Source: JAZMZS01 sp045120955 (lineage in GTDB: Bacteria; Bacillota; Clostridia; Oscillospirales; CAG-272). From it: DNA of 17,844 bases. A model generated the notes under the pieces. It was not told the origin of the DNA. It was given only the letters and a program-made list of their open reading frames with translations, and searched no databases. Both the position numbers and the translations under genes were made by a program. Position 1 is the stretch's first letter, and every line of letters starts with the position of its first letter. This document shows, piece by piece, positions 14,478 through 17,844 of this stretch. The DNA is taken from the NCBI GenBank assembly GCA_045120955.1, contig JBGVFH010000088.1, forward strand, positions 1-17,844, read 5' to 3'.

Positions 14478-14528
14478 ATGACCGACATAACACGCCCGTT
14501 CGGGTGTACTATGTCGGTCATTGTTTTT
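14478..14528 (+). terminator. Intrinsic terminator after tadA
   Basis: A 12-bp stem ATGACCGACATA/TATGTCGGTCAT (14478-14489 with 14510-14521) carries a 2-by-2 internal loop and an inner stem ACGCCC/GGGTGT closing a GTTC loop, then TGTTTTT. The CC-GTTC-GG tip matches that of the terminator at 12328. Confidence 0.9.
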
Positions 14529-14601
14529 ATCGCATAGGAAATTGAACGAATTCTTACTCGCCGTTTTGTAATGCTTCTGTAACAGAAAAACAACGGTAGG
14601 C
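14524..14601. repeat. 78-bp interspersed repeat, copy B
   Basis: Ungapped match to copy A at 12790-12867. Here CTCGCC near the middle and GGCGAG at the end can pair, and TTCTG-TAA-CAGAA forms an inner hairpin. A GC-rich hairpin (about 14611-14635) follows, whereas in copy A the equivalent hairpin comes before the repeat. Confidence 0.75.
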
Positions 14602-14646
14602 GAGAGGATGAGGGCGGCATTGCCTGCCCGCTTTTATGTGAGAAAA

Positions 14647-14913
14647 TTACTGCTCGGAGCTGTCGTCCTGCTCTGTGATCTCTACCTCGACTTCATCATC
14701 ACCGCATGAGCAAAGGCATTCATCTGCATTGATATCGTCTTCGCAGAATTCGCAGCAGCAGTCATCATCGAAGCAACAAGCATCGTCGGCACAGCAAAGA
14801 GCCGCTTTCTTCTTTTTGACTATTTTACAGATAACAACGATCGCTGCAACAGCTGTAACTGCCGCAGTAACTGCAATAATAATCGTTTTCAACAAATCAT
14901 TTTTCTTCTCCAT
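14647..14913 (-). CDS. Small membrane protein with Cys/Asp-rich tail
   Basis: An 88-residue protein of unknown family. After a short N-terminus (MEKKNDLLK) comes one transmembrane helix (about 10-32), a KKKK patch that should keep the C-terminal side in the cytoplasm, and an acidic tail. The tail holds eleven cysteines in about 35 residues, in CC, CC, CCC and CxC clusters mixed with Asp and Glu, followed by a cysteine-free acidic end. Metal or iron-sulphur binding is possible but is inference. An ATG three codons further upstream (14922) is also in frame, but it lies too close to the AAGGAG box; the ATG at 14913 has the better spacing of eight bases. The overlapping plus-strand frame reads Ser/Gln runs and has no ribosome binding site. 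No terminator was clear. Confidence 0.7.
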   Translation of the reverse strand: MEKKNDLLKTIIIAVTAAVTAVAAIVVICKIVKKKKAALCCADDACCFDDDCCCEFCEDDINADECLCSCGDDEVEVEITEQDDSSEQ

Positions 14914-15018
14914 AACATTCACTCCTTTATTTTTATATTATGCAAAAAATGAATTTTTGACTTCACATTTATAGTTTACCACTTTATCTTACATAATGCA
15001 ATAAAAATATTGGAAGTT

Positions 15019-15038
15019 ATTGTAAATTTTTTTACAAT
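15019..15038. repeat. 8-bp inverted repeat ATTGTAAA/TTTACAAT
   Basis: Perfect arms around TTTT, lying roughly 100 bases upstream of the cysteine-rich gene on minus and just past the terminator of the GH2 gene. It could be an operator or a by-product of AT-rich sequence. The gap 14923-15120 otherwise contains only the terminator. Confidence 0.35.
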
Positions 15039-15049
15039 ATAAAACAGAG

Positions 15050-15100
15050 TAAAAATACAGCAAAACTACCATGCCCGCAAGGTCATGGCAGTTTTGCTGT
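15050..15100 (-). terminator. Intrinsic terminator after GH2 gene
   Basis: ACAGCAAAACT (15057-15067) pairs with AGTTTTGCTGT (15090-15100). After one mismatch the stem continues with CCATG/CATGG to a ten-base loop. Read on minus it is followed by ATTTTTA. Confidence 0.9.
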
Positions 15101-15120
15101 ATATGGAGGTTTATGAAAAA

Positions 15121-16854
15121 TTATTCTTCTTCAATAGCTGCTTTTCTGCGCATTATGGGAGCGAGAACTGCAGGATCGAACTTCGGCTTGCGGTCATATG
15201 TGTAAAGACCGTTCTGCTCCTGCTCAACATCGGTCAGCTGTGTATAGCAAAGAGCGCATATGGAGGGGTTGTCAAGAAGTGCATCTGCGAGTCCCTTGTA
15301 TCTGTAGAGCCACTCTTCCTCTGAAGTAACGCGGTTGCCGTAGCCCCAGCTCTTTGTCTTATCAGTATCGACAGTCTTTGCTTGCTCGGGATTCCACCAA
15401 ATTCCGCCGTATTCACTGACAAATACCGGACGGGGAACTTCTCTCGGATGACGAGACTCGATGGCAGCGGTCTTTGATTCGTTGAGTCCGTCATAGTGCG
15501 CCTTGAAGGTCTCGGGGTTCTGGTCATAGTCGTGGATGTCTGCTATGTCGCTGAGATTCCACTCATGATACCATCCGGACGAGTCGATGACGGGACGTGT
15601 GCTGTCAAGCGCATGAGTAAGGTCGACGCAATGCTTTACAAACCATTTATTCTGATTTTGCTGAGTTTCGTTAAGAGGACACCATCCTACGATAGAGGGG
15701 TGGTTGTAGTCACGTTCAACAGCCTCGATCCATTCGGGGAAGAAGCCCTGCCATGCAGTAGGAGCAGCTACGTCGAGTCCCCAGTTTCCTGTCTCGCCCC
15801 AAACAAGATATCCCATCTTGTCTGCGTGATAAAGAAATCTTTCTTCGAATATCTTCTGGTGAAGTCTTGCGCCGTTATATCCCATGTCGATAGAGCGCTG
15901 AATGTCAGCTATAAGCTCAGAGTCTGAGGGAGCGGTGAAAATTCCGTCGGGGTAGAAGCCCTGGTCGAGAATAAGTCTCTGGAATACGGGTCTGCCGTTG
16001 ATGTATATTTTTTCGTCATTTACTGCAACTTCGCGCATTCCGAAGTAGCTCTCTACCTTGTCATCGCCCATTTCAAGGGTGAGGTCGTAAAGCTCGGGTG
16101 CGAAAACATCCCAAAGGTGAAGCTCGGACAGCTCTACTGTAAGAAGAGCGTGCGCCTGAACTACTACACCTGTGCCGCATCCTACTTTTTTACCGTTGTA
16201 GTATGCTGTTGCTGTAACAGTCTTTCCGTGTGCGTTTATGCAGTTTGCGTCGATATAAAGGCACTTGTTTGCAAGAGAAGGTGTGCACTTGGTTTTCTTT
16301 ATGTATGCGTCCGGTACGTTTTCAAGCCAAACTGTCTGCCAGATACCTGTTGTACGGGTATAAAAACAACCGAATGAGCCAAATCTCTTCGACTGCTTTC
16401 CGCCGGGCTGTGCGTTTCTGCGGAGAAGGTCTGTCGCTGTGATGACGATGTCGTTTGCACCTTCCTTAAGGGCGGAGGTGATATCAAATTCAAACGAGAT
16501 AAAACCGCCGATGTGACGGCCGACAGATGTTCCGTTTACAAAGACTTCTGTCTCATAGTCACAAGCTCCGATATGGAGTATAGTGCGTCTGCCATCGCCT
16601 TGCCAGCCTTCGGGCAGAGTGACGGTTTTTTTATACCATACAGCTTCCATAAAGTCTGTATGAGCAAGTCCCGAAAGCTTACTTTCGGGGCAGAAAGGAA
16701 CGGTGATCTTGGAGTCAAGATGCTCTTTTGTCTGAAGATTTCTCTCTCTGCCGGATCTGCCGTTGTCGATCTCAAATTCCCATTCGCCGTTGAGATTTAT
16801 CCATTCATTTCTGACAAACTGCGGGCGAGGGTATTCTGAACGCGGAATATTCAT
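15121..16854 (-). CDS. Glycoside hydrolase family 2, cytosolic
   Basis: A 577-residue retaining glycosidase of family GH2, the family of beta-galactosidase, beta-glucuronidase and beta-mannosidase. The order is a jelly-roll sugar-binding domain (about 1-180), an immunoglobulin-like domain (about 185-285) and a TIM barrel (about 285-577). In the barrel, LNE gives the acid/base Glu396 and VSEYGG the nucleophile Glu481. There is no signal peptide, so it acts on imported sugars or glycosides. E. coli beta-glucuronidase has an N-x-K motif just before its T-R-D-R-K-P-K segment; here the matching place reads EQNGLYTYDRKPK without it, so glucuronidase activity is unlikely. True specificity is open. 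AGAGGT precedes the ATG. The promoter with its palindrome and the divergent AraC-family gene suggest substrate-controlled expression. Confidence 0.9.
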   Translation of the reverse strand: MNIPRSEYPRPQFVRNEWINLNGEWEFEIDNGRSGRERNLQTKEHLDSKITVPFCPESKLSGLAHTDFMEAVWYKKTVTLPEGWQGDGRRTILHIGACDYETEVFVNGTSVGRHIGGFISFEFDITSALKEGANDIVITATDLLRRNAQPGGKQSKRFGSFGCFYTRTTGIWQTVWLENVPDAYIKKTKCTPSLANKCLYIDANCINAHGKTVTATAYYNGKKVGCGTGVVVQAHALLTVELSELHLWDVFAPELYDLTLEMGDDKVESYFGMREVAVNDEKIYINGRPVFQRLILDQGFYPDGIFTAPSDSELIADIQRSIDMGYNGARLHQKIFEERFLYHADKMGYLVWGETGNWGLDVAAPTAWQGFFPEWIEAVERDYNHPSIVGWCPLNETQQNQNKWFVKHCVDLTHALDSTRPVIDSSGWYHEWNLSDIADIHDYDQNPETFKAHYDGLNESKTAAIESRHPREVPRPVFVSEYGGIWWNPEQAKTVDTDKTKSWGYGNRVTSEEEWLYRYKGLADALLDNPSICALCYTQLTDVEQEQNGLYTYDRKPKFDPAVLAPIMRRKAAIEEE

Positions 16855-16902
16855 TACGCTACCTCTTTGTACACAAAATTTATTTTAAATTATTACATAT
16901 TA

Positions 16903-16931
16903 AGTATAAGCGTTAACGCAGAGTATTTAAA
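16903..16931 (-). promoter_or_regulatory. GH2 promoter with palindrome in its spacer
   Basis: On minus, TTTAAA (16931-16926) and TATACT (16908-16903) are 17 bases apart. The perfect palindrome GCGTTAACGC (16910-16919) fills the spacer, a classic repressor position. An outer inverted repeat AAGTATAA/TTATACTT (16902-16909 and 16936-16943) flanks it. Confidence 0.55.
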
Positions 16932-16951
16932 TATATTATACTTTTGTTTTG

Positions 16952-16980
16952 TTGACATATTCTATTGTTTGTGTTATTAT
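16952..16980 (+). promoter_or_regulatory. Sigma-A promoter of AraC-family gene
   Basis: TTGACA (16952-16957), a 17-base spacer and TATTAT (16975-16980) make a near-consensus promoter. The leader is about 110 bases and contains AACCGT/ACGGTT (17045-17050 and 17068-17073), a possible hairpin before the ribosome binding site. Confidence 0.8.
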
Positions 16981-17098
16981 AAATACAGATCAAAAAAACA
17001 TAAAAAATCAAAAAAGTCTTGAAAAATGCATGATTTTAAGCCAAAACCGTTTTATTGATATGATCTTACGGTTGATGTTTTCTATGAGAGGTGACTTA

Positions 17099-17844
17099 AT
17101 GAATATCGTACTTCACAGCTGTCGCCATGAGTGGCCCGAAAAAGCGGGCTTTCGTCTTGACCGTCCAAACGGCCGCCCGTTTTATATCTTTATACATTTT
17201 AAAACGCCTGTAACCTACAGCATCGACGGCAAGGAGGAAAAGCTCTCACCCGGTGCGTGTGTTATCTGTCCTCCCGAGACAGGCTCTTGTATTTACAGCG
17301 AGTGCCAGCTAATACACGACTGGATGCATCTGACGGGGGATGTTGCAGAGCTGCTTGACCTGTATTCTCTTGAATGCAAAAAAATATACTATGTCAAGGA
17401 CAGCGCCTATCTTTCCCGTCTTGTTCAGACTTTGGAGAAGGAGCTGTACTCGTCGATGCCGCATAAAAAGGAATTGATCGAGCTGAAGATACGTGAGATA
17501 TTTATACATATCTCGCGCGAAAATCTCAACGAGGAGACAGGTGAGGATATAAAGGCGGATGTATACGATTCTTTTAAAAAGCTGAGGATAGACGCATTTG
17601 CCAATATAGCCGAAAATCCGAATATCGCAGCTATGGCAAGATCGGTACACCTAAGCGAATCACGCTTTTACGTTTTGTATAAGCAGATTTTCGGTATATC
17701 TCCGAAAAATGACCTCATTATAGCGAGGATCGCCCGTGCGAAGTATTTGCTTGAGCAAAACAAGTACAACAACGCAGAGATCGCGGCGCTGACCGGCTAC
17801 ACAAATGAGTATCATTTTATACGGCAGTTTAAAAAGATAGAGGG
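17099..17844 (+). CDS. AraC-family transcriptional regulator, 3' end cut off
   Basis: The frame stays open to the window end, giving 248 residues. GAGAGGTGA upstream fixes the ATG. The N-terminal part (about 1-150) has the look of a cupin-like ligand-sensing domain (FYIFIHFKTPVTYSI, LSPGACVICPPE). The C-terminal part (about 160-248) is an AraC-type double helix-turn-helix: the first helix pair in IAAMARSVHLSESRFYVLYKQIFG, then ISPKNDLIIARIARAKYLL, and the second in NAEIAALTGYTNEYHFIRQFKK. Only the last few residues of the domain should be missing. It is divergent from the GH2 gene with about 245 bases between start codons, so local control of that gene, probably in response to a sugar, is inferred from layout. 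Confidence 0.9.
   Translation, partial: MNIVLHSCRHEWPEKAGFRLDRPNGRPFYIFIHFKTPVTYSIDGKEEKLSPGACVICPPETGSCIYSECQLIHDWMHLTGDVAELLDLYSLECKKIYYVKDSAYLSRLVQTLEKELYSSMPHKKELIELKIREIFIHISRENLNEETGEDIKADVYDSFKKLRIDAFANIAENPNIAAMARSVHLSESRFYVLYKQIFGISPKNDLIIARIARAKYLLEQNKYNNAEIAALTGYTNEYHFIRQFKKIE

Noticed and set aside
14675..14974. Plus-strand Ser/Gln-rich frame opposite the cysteine-rich gene
   Set aside because: No ribosome binding site, while the minus-strand frame has AAGGAG, a clear membrane helix and a coherent tail.
16902..16921. A catabolite-response (cre) site at GCGTTAACGC
   Set aside because: The core AAGCGTTAAC fits, but the outer positions of the cre consensus do not, and the palindrome is centred on TA rather than CG.

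Overview
The window looks like a piece of chromosome from a gut or rumen Clostridia, most likely a Ruminococcus-like member of the Oscillospiraceae. This is inferred from several things seen together: a spore-morphogenesis protein with SPOCS and LysM domains, an NPxTG-type wall-sorting tail, a stand-alone sugar-importer ATPase, an AraC/GH2 carbohydrate module, strong AGGAGG ribosome binding sites, and gene-free islands built from short palindromic repeats. No rRNA, tRNA, CRISPR array, transposase or phage gene was seen.

Layout. (1) 1-2440: two secreted surface paralogues in tandem, one with a wall-sorting motif and one with a plain membrane anchor, each closed by a terminator. (2) 2515-4219: a SipL-like sporulation protein behind a sequence that fits a mother-cell sigma-E promoter, ending in a long terminator fed by an 11-bp tandem repeat. 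(3) 4220-4798: a gene-free island with a minus-strand terminator and inverted GCGATAT repeats. (4) 4799-6053: glycerate kinase with a near-consensus promoter, convergent with a small membrane protein (6068-6349, minus) across a shared terminator. (5) 6573-10946: recG, rarA, a 30-codon membrane microprotein and an RsuA-type pseudouridine synthase, all on plus; recG and rarA both act at stalled replication forks. (6) 10947-12365: an orphan UgpC/MsmK-type ABC ATPase with an extended -10 promoter and a strong terminator. (7) 12366-12990: a composite repeat island. (8) 13083-14528: a CPBP intramembrane protease overlapping tadA by ATGA. A 78-bp repeat occurs once on each side of this pair. (9) 14647-14913 (minus): a small membrane protein with a cysteine/aspartate-rich tail. 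(10) 15050-17844: a family 2 glycoside hydrolase (minus) divergent from an AraC-family regulator (plus, cut by the window end), with a palindrome inside the hydrolase promoter.

How they fit together. The plus-strand genes of the middle section are mainly genome maintenance and RNA modification. The flanks carry carbohydrate functions: glycerate kinase, a shared sugar-import ATPase, and a regulated GH2 enzyme. The ATPase has no permease or binding protein beside it, so it probably powers importers encoded elsewhere. I see no unmistakable new defence or metabolic system. The observations most worth following are the paired surface proteins with different anchors, the overlapping hairpins before the 30-codon ORF, the cysteine-rich small protein, and the repeat islands.
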